A stretch of 64,000 nucleotides of DNA, taken from assembly GCA_039090855.1 (NCBI GenBank), contig CM077025.1:98746489-98810488 (forward strand). Reading direction: 5' to 3'. The stretch's first letter is position 1. The number at the start of each line of letters is the position of its first letter. Position numbers and translations under genes: made by a program. Below, one piece after another: positions 20,454-31,458 of this stretch. The notes beneath the pieces are model-generated. The model saw only the letters and a program-made list of their open reading frames with translations, was not told where the DNA came from and searched no databases. The stretch comes from Macrothele yani (lineage: Eukaryota > Arthropoda > Arachnida > Araneae > Macrothelidae).

Positions 20454-20751
20454 TAATAAAAGCTAAGTGCTCGGAAGGATTACCGCGTGCGTCTTGCTTT
20501 ACGGAAGTGCGATCAAAAGACACGAGAGTCTGAAAAGGGCTCTCGATGTTCAAAGGTGTCTAAAGAAAACAAAAGTTGAATCCTGCTGAAAGCTCGCTCG
20601 TCTCATTGTTAAATAATAAAAGCTAAGTGCTCGGAAGGGTTACCGGATGCGTCTTCCTTTACGGAAGTGCGATCAAAAGACACAAGAATCTGAAAATGGC
20701 TCTCAATGTCCAAAGGTGTCTAAACAAAACAAAATTTGAATCCTGCTGAAA
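20454..20751. repeat. 160-bp tandem duplication
   Basis: TAATAAAAGCTAAGTGCTCG starts at 20454 and again at 20614. The copies run in parallel through GGAAGTGCGATCAAAAGACAC to GAATCCTGCTGAAAG. They differ at about 10% of sites by eye. Confidence 0.85.
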
Positions 20752-20948
20752 GAAAAGTGTCTGCATGTGGGACAACAAGGCGCCTACCTAAAGATTGCTT
20801 TATCCAGATAAAAGAAATGAAAAGGTCGCTTCCATGCACGATAAAAAAAAAAAAACTAAATGGCGAGATGGAAAATGTGTTACAAAAATGGGTTAATATC
20901 ACTATCAAACCCTCCTATATTAAATCCTCGTAACAAATTACTAATTCG

Positions 20949-21161
20949 CATGGCCGTAACTAGACGGTAGTTTCGGGGGCGTTTAAAAAAATATTCCACA
21001 GCAAAAATGTGATCTATCTATCTATCAGGGCCGTACCTAGACTTTTGTTTCGGGGTTGTTGTTTTTTAATTATTCCACAGCAAAAATCTATCTATCTATC
21101 TATCAGGGCCGTAACTAGACTTTCGTTTCGGGTTTGTTTTTTTAACTATTCCACAGCGAAA

Positions 21162-21195
<34 letters not shown>

Positions 21196-21256
21196 TTACC
21201 TATCAGGGCCAAACTAGACTTTTGTTTCGGTTTTTTTAAACTATTCCACAGCAAAA

Positions 21257-21307
<51 letters not shown>

Positions 21308-21362
21308 AGGGTCGTAACTATAGACTTTTCTTTCGTTTTTTTTAAACTATTACACAGCAAAA

Positions 21363-21454
<92 letters not shown>
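20949..21454. repeat. minisatellite with expanding TATC tracts
   Basis: Five units of the type GGGCCGTAACTAGACTTTTG...TATTCCACAGCAAAAATC start near 20953, 21027, 21105, 21206 and 21308. Each is followed by a (TATC)n tract. Tract lengths rise along the array: about 4, 5, 9-11, 13 and 20 or more units. The last also has three TGTC units. Confidence 0.9.
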
Positions 21455-21455
<1 letters not shown>

Positions 21456-21699
21456 TCACTTAACAAACAATAAACTCTATAATTTTTACTTCGTATATTA
21501 ATTAGTTTAGTCAGCGAGTAATGACACATGAACTTACTTAGTATTAACAGAAAAACAAACTTAACGATGTGAGGCAGAAATTCCATGAAAACATCAAGAT
21601 TACACAAGAGATAGGATGAAAGCAAGTACAGTCTAAAAAAATTAAAATTATAAACAAATTTGAAATCTCCATCACGAAGTGGATTTTAAAAATTCCGAT
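21455..21699. other. spacer inside the composite element
   Basis: AT-rich and unassigned. Confidence 0.4.
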
Positions 21700-24230
21700 A
21701 ACGATAGATGAAGCTACCATACCAAGCGGCTTTACCGTTTAATTGGCCGTCTAATAGTTGCTATCATAGCAACGATGGTAATTTTCGTGCACTTCTGAGG
21801 TTCCGAGTTTCTTCTGGGGATTCCGTGCTTGCAAAGCATTTCCAATTAGGCAAAGCAAGCGCGCAATATACCAGTCTTTTAATTAAAAACCAACTTATCA
21901 ACATTTGCGGTAACATTATACAGGATACAATAGTAAACAAAAAAGATGACACCGAATTTTTGGGTGTAATAAGCACGTCTTTTGAATCCGTTCTGCCGCA
22001 AATTAAATTTATCAAAGCTATTCAAAGCCAATGGGACCGGTATGGAAAACAATAGATCTGACGAAAGAAAGAAGATTTTCAATCGGGTTTTTGATCCCTC
22101 AGATATTGCTGTAAACGGAATCGTGAGCTTACGAACTCTTAGAAACAGTGATATCGACAAAAATAAGATGTGACTTTACGTCCCCTGGTAGGAAAACCAT
22201 GCATTATTTTAGGAAGAAAGTATTCTCAAAAGGTTTATCCACATAAGCGGTATCGGTCTAAGAAAAAAAAATTAGTCGAGTTTTCAGGAGCCCAGATTTT
22301 GCAACGAATACTTCAGAAGCAGAAATTAACACTCATGACCCCTGGTGGCTAAACCATTCTTTACCAAACATTAGAAATTATGTGAAAAATGTTTTCCATC
22401 AGGTCTTGTATGCGACACAAGAAGAATTTTTCAAATCAGAGCTCAGCAGAAATAACGCAGAAAACGCAATTTACCTTTGTGCCGCCTAGCGGAAAGTCTA
22501 TGATTTACTTGAAAATTTTGAATTTATAGGGAAAACATTTCGCATCGGAAACACTATCCAACAAAAAAAGGAATTTTTCAAATCGTACTCTTAGAAGTAG
22601 AGATATTTACAAAAATAAGATACACATCTACGCACCCTGGCGTAAAAACCATGGATTTTTTCAAGAAGAAAATTTTCCTAAAAGGTTTGTCGACATGAGT
22701 ACTATCGGACAACAAATGACTTTTTTTCAATCGAGATTTTAGAAGCTCTTATTTTGCTGCAAATACAACAGAAGCGGAAATCAAAACTTAAGCCCCCTGG
22801 TGGACAAACAATTTCTTAGAAAAATTAGAAATTATGTACAAATGATTTCCCATCAGGAGCTGTATGCGGTGCAGAAAGAATTTTTTAAATCGGAGATTTA
22901 GAAGCAGAGATATAGGGGGAAACACAATTTACATTTGCGCCCCCTAGCGAAATGTCTATGAATTACTTGAAAATTTTGAAATTACATGAACCACATGTCA
23001 CACTAGAAACACTATCCAACAAAGAAGGAATTTTTCAAATCGGACACCTAGAAGTAGAGATATTGACAAAAATAAGATATACATCTACGCCCCTGGCGTA
23101 GAACCATGCACTATTTTAAGAAGAAAATGTTTCTAAAAGGTTTTCGACATGACTAGTATCGGTCAACAAACGACGTTTTATTCAATCGAGAATTTAGAAG
23201 CTCATATTTTGCTGCAAATACAACAGAAGCGGAAATTAAGATTTATGCCTCCTGGTGGCCAAACTACTTTTTACAAAAATTAGAAATTATGTGCAAACGG
23301 TTTCCCATCAGGAGCTGTATCCGGTGCAGAAAGAATTTTTCAAATCGGACATTCAGAAGCAGAGATATAGGAGGAAACTCAATTTACCACTACGCCCCCT
23401 AGCGGAAAGTCTATGAATTAGTTGAAAATTTTGAAATTATATGAAAAACATGTCACACGGAAAACACTATCCAACAAAGAAGGAATTTTTCAAATCGCTC
23501 TCCTAGAAGTAGAGATATTGACAAAACTAAAATGTGCATCTACGCCCCCTGGCGGAGAAACTGTGGAATATTTTAAGAAGAAAATATTCCGAAAAGGTTT
23601 ATCGATGTGAGTGGCATCAGTCCACGAAAAAAATTTTCAATCGATACTGTAGAAGCTCCGATCTTATGGCAAATACATCAGAAGCAAAAATTAACACTTA
23701 CGCCCCATGGTGGCCAAAGTATTCTTTACCAAAAATTTGAAATTATATGCAAAAGATTTTCCATCAGGAGATGTATCCGCTGAAGAAATTTTTTTTCAAA
23801 TCGGTGTTTTAGAAAAAGAGTTATCGGGAAAAATGTAATTTACTTTTACGCCCCCTATCGGAAAATCTATGCGTAATTTGAAAAAGTAACTATATCTAAA
23901 ATACTCTTCGACATAAATGAAATCGAAAGATAAAAAAAATTCAATCGGATGTTTAGAAGCAAATATGTGGAACAAAAGGTATTTTTGAATTCGACATCAT
24001 CTGCATTTACACCCTCTAGCGGCGAAATTGTACATCGTAAAAAAATCGAAATAAAGGATCATTATTTGCATATTTCAAGCTTCCCGATGCAAAAAGAATT
24101 TTTCAAATCGGACTAATAGGTGCAGAGATATCGTGGGTACAGACGGACGGACGTACGGGCGGACGGAAGTACAAACCGATAACAGAAGCACGATCTTTTT
24201 TTACCAAAGACGTGCTAAAAAAGTAAATGA
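21700..24230. repeat. trimeric ~455-bp higher-order array with CTCF-core-like motifs
   Basis: About 13 subunits of ~150 bp each carry one GCCCCCTGGTGG-type motif in the same orientation. Positions: 22179, 22337, 22481, 22631, 22792, 22937, 23088, 23247, 23393, 23543, 23701, 23849 and 24010. Three motif variants rotate in fixed order: CTGGCG(T/G), CTGGTGGCC and CTAGCGG. Subunits also share GAATTTTTCAAATCGGA and AGAAGCAGAGATAT. The array ends in a GACGGACGGACGTACGGGCG run (about 24141-24170). No long ORF crosses it. Confidence 0.85.
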
Positions 24231-24315
24231 TGCAAAATGTTTCACCGTTATAGCGGACGAAAGGACTGTCATTTCACAGATCGAACAAATGTAAATATGC
24301 CTACGGGATTCAATC

Positions 24316-25952
24316 TAGAGATGAGCTCGGGCCCGGCCCGGGCTTGGACGGCCTCAGAATTCATTAACTACCGAAAAACCAGGGCCCGGGCTCGGAATTA
24401 CACGTTTTGAATTTCATTACTGTAATTAATTCAACACGTGTAATTCCGAGCCCGGTTAATTACACGTGTTGAATTTCATTGTTTATTTGTTACCATGATG
24501 GAAGGATTTTCAATTTCCTAAGCTAGCTGCCATTGCAAGACCAATTTTGTTTAGCAAGACTTGCATTATGCAATGTCCAAAGCTATGGCCCAAGCAAGGA
24601 TTAGTTTAAGGAGGTCTGGTATCGAAAAACTGGGAAAAAAAAATCACATTCCCATTTTTTTGTATTTTATTAAAAATCAAGAATCTTAGCTTTAAAATGA
24701 TGTATTAATTTCGAAAATTGTGCAGTTAGAAGTATTGTTAATTTTATTTTTTTTAATTTCCTCACTCCCGCGATTTTTGGGGTGACGTTGGTTTTTAGTG
24801 CAGCAGTTTTAGAGAAAAGAAGATCAAGTTGAAGCATTATATGCATTTCTCTCTCTCTCTCTCTCTCTTTCATGATGAACTTGATCTGGAACTGCACACA
24901 CATATGATAATATTGAGATTTTTATACTATTAAGCGTAAAGCTTTGTTAATGTTACAAAATGCAGAATAATCTAGTCTGGAATGCTTTTACGTCCCTTTT
25001 TTTTAATTTTGGAAATTTCCCTACATGCTTTTTTTTATATTCTACTACATCCCTCTAAACTACCTTTACCAATTAGCACATATGTAAATTATATTGCAAA
25101 GGTTAGTTTTCTAGAGTCAAAATTTCAAACACTTGCAACTGTCTGTACGGCGTTGTACGTTTTATAATGCAATTTACTCAAAATAAAAGTAAATTTAGAA
25201 ATCAAAAAGAAATAACGAATGGAATATTTTGTTTCTAAACGATTTTCTTTTCTTCAGCTTTTACCAAAATTACTGAATCCCCTGATACGGTCGAAGGGCA
25301 CGTTGATTATTTATTTATTTTAAAATCCACATTTTAGAACATTTGGCTTTATGCGTAGTATTTCTAAAAACATGTTAATATTGTGAAGTGGACTAACCGA
25401 ACTAAACTTTTTAAACTAATGATTTTTAAACTAGTGCTTGCTTGGGCCATATCTTTGGCCAGTGTATAATGCATAAATGCAAGCCTTGATAAGCAAAATT
25501 TTCCAAGAATCCGGGTCCGGGCTCAGCAAACACATGTAATCAAAGAAAGCGGGCCGGGCTCGGGCTCGGGCTCTAGGCATTTAGACCCGGGCTCCTAAAA
25601 TTTTGGGCCGCGGGTAGCCTAGTGGGCAACGTTCGTGACTGCCACGGAAAGGACCTCAGGTTCGATCCCAGGCAGGTACGAACGCTCGATCCACTAAATA
25701 TCCGCCGTGCGTCGGACGGGCACGTTAAGCCGTCGGACCCCGGGCACAGACCCCCGGTAATAAATAAGGGCGTCTTCCTCCCCCTTTCTACTTCGTCTCC
25801 GTGCCACTTTCCAATCGGGCACTCTAGCCCAAATCTCCTAGCTTCCTATTTCTAAGGGTAGTTTAAGACCTGGGGTCAGACATTCCCTTCCTAAAATCCT
25901 CTACGTATGATCATGATCATGATTCCTAAAATTGAGCTCGAACTCATCTCTA
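24316..25952. mobile_element. nested TIR element with long inverted ends
   Basis: It starts TAGAGATGAGCTCGGGC (24316) and ends with the complement of TAGAGATGAGTTCGAGC (25952). Inverted similarity continues far inward. GCTATGGCCCAAGCAAGGAT (about 24581-24600) pairs with text near 25437-25460, and the CCCGGGCTCGG motif is repeated near both ends. The 8 bases outside do not match cleanly (ATTCAATC and AATTGCAA; ATTGCAATC is one indel away). It is probably a non-autonomous hAT-type element. A family B SINE sits near its right end, and a (CT)n tract is at 24847-24868. Confidence 0.6.
25593..25933 (+). mobile_element. SINE family B with target duplication
   Basis: The insert spans 25603-25923, flanked by TCCTAAAATT at 25593-25602 and 25924-25933. 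The head is GGGTAGCCTAGTGGGCAACG (25612-25631; A box), with B box AGGTTCGATCCC near 25659. The body carries ACGTTAAGCCGTCGGACCC and GTTTAAGACCTGGGGTCAG. The 3' end is GATCATGATCATGATT rather than an A-tract. It is the cleanest family B copy here and defines the family's limits. Confidence 0.9.
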
Positions 25953-26320
25953 AATTGCAATCACTCACTGCACTCTCACATTTCTAAACACGACTCATCT
26001 CAGTCTGTCATCTTAATATTATAAAGAAACAATAAACTACGATTCCAACTTCCATTTTTCTTTTCGTCTCTCTTAACACAATAAATAAGTAAGCAATCTC
26101 AAAAATACCTGATAATAGAACAATTGCGCTTAATAAAGTGCCAGACACCTCTTTCCTGTACTTCTATAAATTCGTTACTGCTGACCAGGTGAGAAAAAAT
26201 GTCCTGCTGAAGTAGAGTTTATCAAAGAAAATAACAAAAAAATTCGTAAAAATGTTGCCCAAAAAAATTCGGGGGTTGGACACTAAAAACCCCGCCCTTG
26301 GATACGGCCATGCTAATTCG

Positions 26321-27280
26321 AATCTCATCAGTAAGGGATTTTAAAGTGAGATAAGTTTGTACTGAGTGCAAATGAAAGCAAAAGTTTATTCATTAGTTTT
26401 TGCCACGTTTGTCCTGTAGGTTGAAATTTACGATTAGTCTAATGAGGCATCCAATTACATTCGCTAAACAAACGGACAATGTTTTATTTCAAGTGCTTCT
26501 CTCGGTTTGAACAGCCGTCCAAGTTTCAAAAAAAAAGCAAACCAAAGACCCAAGTAGGCAAAGACAGAAACTACTGTTCTTTCGTATAAAAAAAAAAAAA
26601 GATGAGAAATGAAGTCTCGTTGTGTGTGTTTGCCTCTGGAGAGACGACAGGCTAAATCGTGAGGGAGTTACTCCAAGGTCTTATCTGTCGGGGGAACTAT
26701 TAGTGCAGCTCTGCTGACCGCCGAAGCTCTATCCGTCCACAGTCGCAAGAAGTCTCAGCTGATAGGCTGAGTCCTTTCTGTCCCTCCTCCCCGTGACCGA
26801 AAACCGTGACCAATAGGAAAAGCAATTTTTGCGGAGGGTGTTTATTCGGAATGGTTGGTCGGTGGTAGTTGAGGGGAAAGTTTCATTAAAAAAAAAAAAA
26901 AAAAGTGCGGAGGAAGTCTGCCAAAACAAAGTTAGTTTTCCAGTGTACCCTTCATAATTTAATCAAGCTTCGAAAGCAGGGGATTATTCATCGACATAAG
27001 TTTATCATGCATCAAGTACAAAATAAAACTATGCAGTTCATTGCGTGCCAAATTACTCCGCGACCTGAATTTATCTTTCTCTGTTCTTCCTTTCTTTTTT
27101 TATTTTTTTGGAAGTGTGAAATGCGGAACTGATGCATGACCCCATTGTGAACTACTCAAATGGGTTTGACCGATCGCAATATATTTAGTTGGACAAAGAC
27201 GCACCAGGATAGGGTTTTTAAGCAATGGTGTCATTGCGCCGGTTCGAACGAATCGATTGTTAAAATAGAACAGATCGGTG
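26321..27280. other. unassigned; includes a CCAAT-bearing block
   Basis: No coding motif. 26630-26885 is more GC-rich and contains GACCAATAGG near 26808, which could belong to a promoter or an unrecognised repeat. An A-run is at about 26887-26903. Confidence 0.35.
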
Positions 27281-27289
27281 GTACGGATT

Positions 27290-27575
27290 GTTGACTCTTG
27301 TGAAACCCAAATTTGCCGGTGGAGGAACTCAAATGCACATCCGGAGCCGAATGCTTTCGCAATTAAGCTATGCCGACACGGGCTTTGGACTCGAACCCGC
27401 TCCGGAGTCGAATGTTTTCCCAATTAAGCTTGTTTACTGTTGACTCTTGTGAAACCCAAATTTGCCGGTGGAGAAACTTAAATGCACATCCGGAGCCGAA
27501 TGCTTTCCCAATTAAGCTATGCCGACATGGGCTTTGGACTCGAACCCACTCCGGAGTCGAATGTTTTCCCAATTA
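27290..27575 (-). mobile_element. SINE family D, tandem pair
   Basis: GTTGACTCTTGTGAAACCC starts at 27290 and again at 27439 (period 149 bp). Each unit carries the complement of a tRNA-like head: AGCTTAATTGG(G)AAAGCATTCGGCTCCGG, with an extra GGGTTCGAGTCC block. Copy similarity is very high. A separate diverged copy lies at 27742-27841. Confidence 0.7.
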
Positions 27576-27741
27576 ATTGTTTTACTTAATTGTTACACTT
27601 AATTAATTGTTACGCCGTCATTACTTAATTGATTTCCCAATTAAGTAACTCTGTGGAAGAAAGAACTCTCACTAATTCCAAACGATGTCACACATTTTTC
27701 GAAGAACCCAACAACCAGTGGATCCATTTTACGTTCGAGCG

Positions 27742-27841
27742 CCAACGTGAAAACCCAGATTTCCGGGGTGATGAACTGGAACCCACATCCTTCTGTTCCG
27801 GAGCTGAATGCTTTTCCAATTAAGCTACGCTGGCAAGGGCT
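27742..27841 (-). mobile_element. SINE family D head, single copy
   Basis: Read on minus it gives GCGTAGCTTAATTGGAAAAG, then CATTCAGCTCCGG and GTGGGTTCCAGTTC, which are tRNA-like A and B boxes. The B box is degenerate. Confidence 0.6.
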
Positions 27842-28789
27842 TTTCTTTGCTACTTGCCGTATTGATATGAACGTCACCTCTGAGGTAGGTACCTCACATA
27901 TACACCCCCTCCCCTCTAGCTTGGAAAGGGCAAGGGCTGAAAAGTTTATCTTTTGAATAAGTTATCCTTTAGTCTAATTATAAACGTTCCAATGGCTGGG
28001 AAGTTTATCCTTAATAATCCCCCTATATTGAGGTAAACAGTGGAAGTATCAACTCATTAGTGTAGTCTCTAAAATTTTGAATCCTTCACGGTGTCCGAAC
28101 GGTGCTACGCTTTCTCCTTGGGTTGCTGGGGAAGTAAAACTTGATTAATTAAGTACTATTTTAAAATTTCTCTTTCCAATTAATGATTTTAGGTACCTAA
28201 TCGATGAAAGAGATTTTGCATCCAAAAGTTTACCTAAAAGTGAAGCAAGAAACATTATGCAAGTGATTTCTGTAAGCACAGCAGAAACAGAGCGAAAGAG
28301 CTCTGTTTCTGCTTATTTATTTATTTTAAATTTCAAAGAAATTCTCTTCTCGTTAGTAACATTTCCCACCTGATCACCATCAAGCTTATTGGAAAGCCCA
28401 TGTATTGTGGGACCAGACATAGGCGTCACCGCCTTCTGATTATTGGGTGGGAAAAAGATATATCTTCCCTTACCTTCCCAGCTCTCTAGTTCTTCTCACT
28501 ATAAAACAATGTATTATTTTTACTTGAGAGCTCTTCTTTACCCCACCCTGTCAATTTACCCACCTTTAGATACTTCATGATGCAATAACCAGAATTTATG
28601 TCAGCTGTATTGTACGAGTAATTAGGGGTAAAATCATTACATTGAACTCTTTCAAAGGTGAGTGTCAACAATGTATTTATTCAGTTAAAGTAAATTTCTT
28701 CTCCTATACTTTAATGACATTTCATATGTAGGCCTAGCTTATAGAATAAAATCTTGTTCTACACAACATTGATTTAGAAGCAGAAACAT
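27842..28789. other. unassigned, with one strong hairpin
   Basis: AGCAGAAACAGAGC (28280-28293) pairs perfectly with 28300-28313 across GAAAGA. The rest is AT-rich with no gene recognised. Confidence 0.45.
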
Positions 28790-29340
28790 AATAAGTCAAT
28801 AGTTTCCATTTAATCACAAACTTATCCCAAAACGCTCCTCCTCCGGTCCCTGCTTGATATGAAAATCTTTGCCGCTTTGTCCAGCTCAACAGTATCAGTA
28901 TGTTCTGGTGGACATAGCACAACGCTACGAGCCGTTTCTATGTCATTGTTGACCTCATGTATGACTACAGTTTTCGCAGATCGCTGAAGCTCCTCTCTGC
29001 TTCACATCTCGATGCTGGAGACACTAGCAAAATGCGGACAAGGTTTTCAACACTTCCAAAGAGATTTTCATTAAGGCTCCTCTAACATCGTCCAAGCAAG
29101 CAACCTGATCTTGAATTTTCTGCATGAAAAGTCGTAATTCTACTTCTAACATCGAAGAGTCGATTTTAGGGCATTTCTCTACAATTTGAAGGTCTCCTTT
29201 GATGAACACATTCTCCAGCTCAACCTGTTTCTGAACACCTTTCTGATGGAGGATGCGATTCTGAAGTCCCGCCTCTGCTGTATCCAGCACTTGAAAGTAT
29301 TGCTTCCTGTAGAACTCCTCGCATGAACTGAATTCATGTG
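28790..29340 (-). pseudogene. hAT transposase C-terminal fragment
   Basis: A minus-strand frame (29024-29290) carries QYFEVLD-like opening text (LDTAEAGLQNRILHQKG) and a helix-rich block. A second frame downstream (about 28734-29010) reads CEAERSFSDLRKL, a stop, YMRSTMT and then LVALCYVHQN. EAERSFSxLRxLKxYxRSTM is the hallmark of the hAT dimerisation domain. A stop and a frameshift separate the parts, and the N-terminal DDE core is missing. The protein would have dimerised with other transposase subunits. It is related to the ZMYM1-type gene at 44927-47930 in class but is a different copy. Confidence 0.7.
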
Positions 29341-30430
29341 GTTCTGCTGGTCCGTCAAGTCTTCAAGAAATTTTTTGGAGAATACAAAGCCGGTAGGCTT
29401 ATGTATTTAGTACAGTAATAAGAATTTCTCAAAGGTTTTATTTGATTTGTAAAAAATATTCTCAATGTTTCAATTGATTTGTAGAAAATATTTTCCCACG
29501 TCTATGAAGCCTGTCCCTCGGTTCCCCATTTTGCAAAATATTGAGGGGGGGCGTCCCCGAATCCCCATAGGCCGACATCACTCAGCGACTGACGCTAGCC
29601 TGAAAAAGCAAAACAAAAAAGCTATTCATCAAGATCACTCCAAGGAACATCTTGGTATTTAATGCCTGTCTTGAGAAATACATCTGTAAGATAGATGTAT
29701 TACATCTTACAGATGTATTTTTTCCAGACATAATACCAAGTATTGACTTTTCTGCACCTTATAAACAACAATAGTAAAACTATATGAACTTTATAACTCT
29801 TAACTCCCCCTCCCCTTCCTCCAATACACTTTTAGGCTTACGCTTACTGTGTATCGCGGCGGTACATGTAACCAGGTTTACAGAACTGGTTGTTACATTT
29901 TTTGTATGACACCACTAGTTTTAAGGGTTAAAAACCCCTCCAGAGCCCAGAGCTTTTTTTTTTTTTTTTTTTTAAGGATTTGCATTTTCACAATTGTCAG
30001 ACTTTCTATCTGCAACCTCACCCTAGACCACAAACGATACAGATTTTTGACCTTGCCCATACATCCCATTGAGACAAAAAGTGGAATAAACTTGTCCTTG
30101 TGAAGAAATCTAACTAGGGTAAGAGCTGGTACGAACCGCTACCCCCTAACTATACTCTAGCTCCCTAGGGTCTAATCCCTTAAGAGCAGGATAGGATGAA
30201 GCTATTTTAGGAATCTGTGTTACATGTTTTCCGCCACTAAAATTCGTCTGAGAAGGTTGATGTCTGTGATCAAGCATCCAAGTCCATGACCAGACATTCC
30301 CCATTTTCTAGAAGTAATTCAGCATTCAGCGAAACATACCACAAGATAATAGAAATAAAACGCGGTCTCCATTGGCCATTCAGATAGGAGATATCTCGGA
30401 CAGAAGAGACACATTTCTACAGTGTATTGG
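29341..30430. other. unassigned, with a 90-bp palindrome
   Basis: At 29651-29740 an inverted repeat has outer arms (CTTGGTATT with AATACCAAG) and a perfect 17-bp inner stem (29676-29692 with 29704-29720). A T-run is at 29953-29973. No gene recognised. Confidence 0.5.
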
Positions 30431-30457
30431 CGTTATATTATTAGTTATTTGAAACAA

Positions 30458-30822
30458 TATAATTTCCTTTGAACGTTTGTTCCACTTTGGTGGCGCAATG
30501 CCATTTCGCCTTCGGACGACCGACCGACGACGTAGCTCGGGTCTGGCCGCCTACCCGAGTGCGTGTGCCGGCGAAGGGGCGGTGTTCGTCGGCCTCGGCT
30601 GAGCGCATTGGCCATTGGCCAGCCGTACGGGACTTGCAAGGACATTCAGCACTGCGCAATTTTCCAATTCAGATGGCAGCTGTTCAGATATTTTGAAATG
30701 TATCTGGAGCATTATTTTCTGGATTTTTTCGAGTTTTTTTTTTTTTTTTGGCATCTGTCTATATAATCTAAAAAGCAATATAATTATCTTTGTCTGAACG
30801 TTTGTATCACTTTGGTGGTGCT
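30458..30822. repeat. direct repeat flanking a GC-rich, CpG-rich block
   Basis: GAACGTTTGTTCCACTTTGG near 30471 and GAACGTTTGTATCACTTTGG near 30796 are related ~45-bp copies with AATATAATT just upstream. Between them, 30490-30640 is distinctly GC/CpG-rich. Not classified. Confidence 0.45.
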
Positions 30823-30953
30823 GTGGAATAAGCGCTTGCTGGTTTTAACTGTCGAATACTCCAGTGTATATATATTTTTATTGTTGTAATGTACATGAAA
30901 CATACTTTCACATTTGGAACACATCTGTTTCACTTTGACGAACATTGTTTCGT

Positions 30954-31333
30954 GTATGTTTGTGACACTCCATATCAACATAAGATTCTCGATGATGAAC
31001 GAACGTTCACGAAAAATGTTGTGTTCAAAGAAATACTCAATAAACAAATTATTTAAAAAATTGCTCTACCTATCTTATACCCTCATTATTGGCGGGCTTT
31101 TACTTAGTGTTATGATAATGTGCTTGCATTATTTTTATCTGATTATTCCTAATGGAAGTTATTCTTTCATCTTTTATTTTATAAAGTACTTTGTTTACTT
31201 CTGTACTTTAATTCTCTCAGTAATTATAATTATTTTGATGATACCAACTAAATATCTAGAGGTACTAATTGGTGCAAAAAATTCTTTTCCCAAAGATATC
31301 AATAATATATCGATATTGTATGTAAATTACTAA
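30954..31333 (+). CDS. hypothetical small membrane-like ORF
   Basis: This frame has 126 codons from ATG 30954. Two long hydrophobic stretches are visible: LLYLSYTLIIGGLLLSVMIM (about residues 38-57) and YFVYFCTLILSVIIIILMIP (about residues 77-96). A Lys-rich segment (SKKYSINKLFKK) precedes the first. I do not recognise the family. Such frames can arise by chance in AT-rich DNA, because T-rich codons encode hydrophobic residues. It has no recognised neighbours, start context or splice signals to support it. It ends just before a hairpin at the edge of the satellite array. Confidence 0.2.
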
Positions 31334-31400
31334 CTTATAGTTCATACAGTTTCCATAGGTATCATAACCCCACCAGAAAAACGGGCCTGGTGCGCTGTTT

Positions 31401-31458
31401 GTCTGGTGTGCAACTCAACATACGAGTAGGGCCTCGCATGTTCAGCTGCACACCAGAC
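31401..31458. repeat. inverted repeat at the satellite border
   Basis: GTCTGGTGTGCA (31401-31412) pairs perfectly with 31447-31458. The pairing extends imperfectly to about 21 bp (19 matches), with arm ends near 31421 and 31438. The right arm directly precedes the first satellite monomer. Confidence 0.75.

Larger units (their letters stand above)
20941..26320. mobile_element. hAT-like composite element, ~5.36 kb, 8-bp duplications
   Basis: The perfect 8-bp direct repeat CTAATTCG (20941-20948 and 26313-26320) flanks ends that are inverted relatives: CATGGCCGTAACTAGACGG on the left and, read inward on the right, CATGGCCGTATCCAAGGGCGG. An 8-bp duplication with a CA-starting TIR fits the hAT superfamily. 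No transposase is seen. The interior is all repeats: a TATC minisatellite (20949-21454), a motif array (21700-24130), a nested TIR element (24316-25952) and a SINE. It is therefore non-autonomous, swollen by tandem arrays and later insertions. Confidence 0.65.

Noticed and set aside
20110..20553. 147-codon minus-strand protein
   Set aside because: No motif, odd Arg/Glu/Ser composition, and overlap with a tandem duplication.
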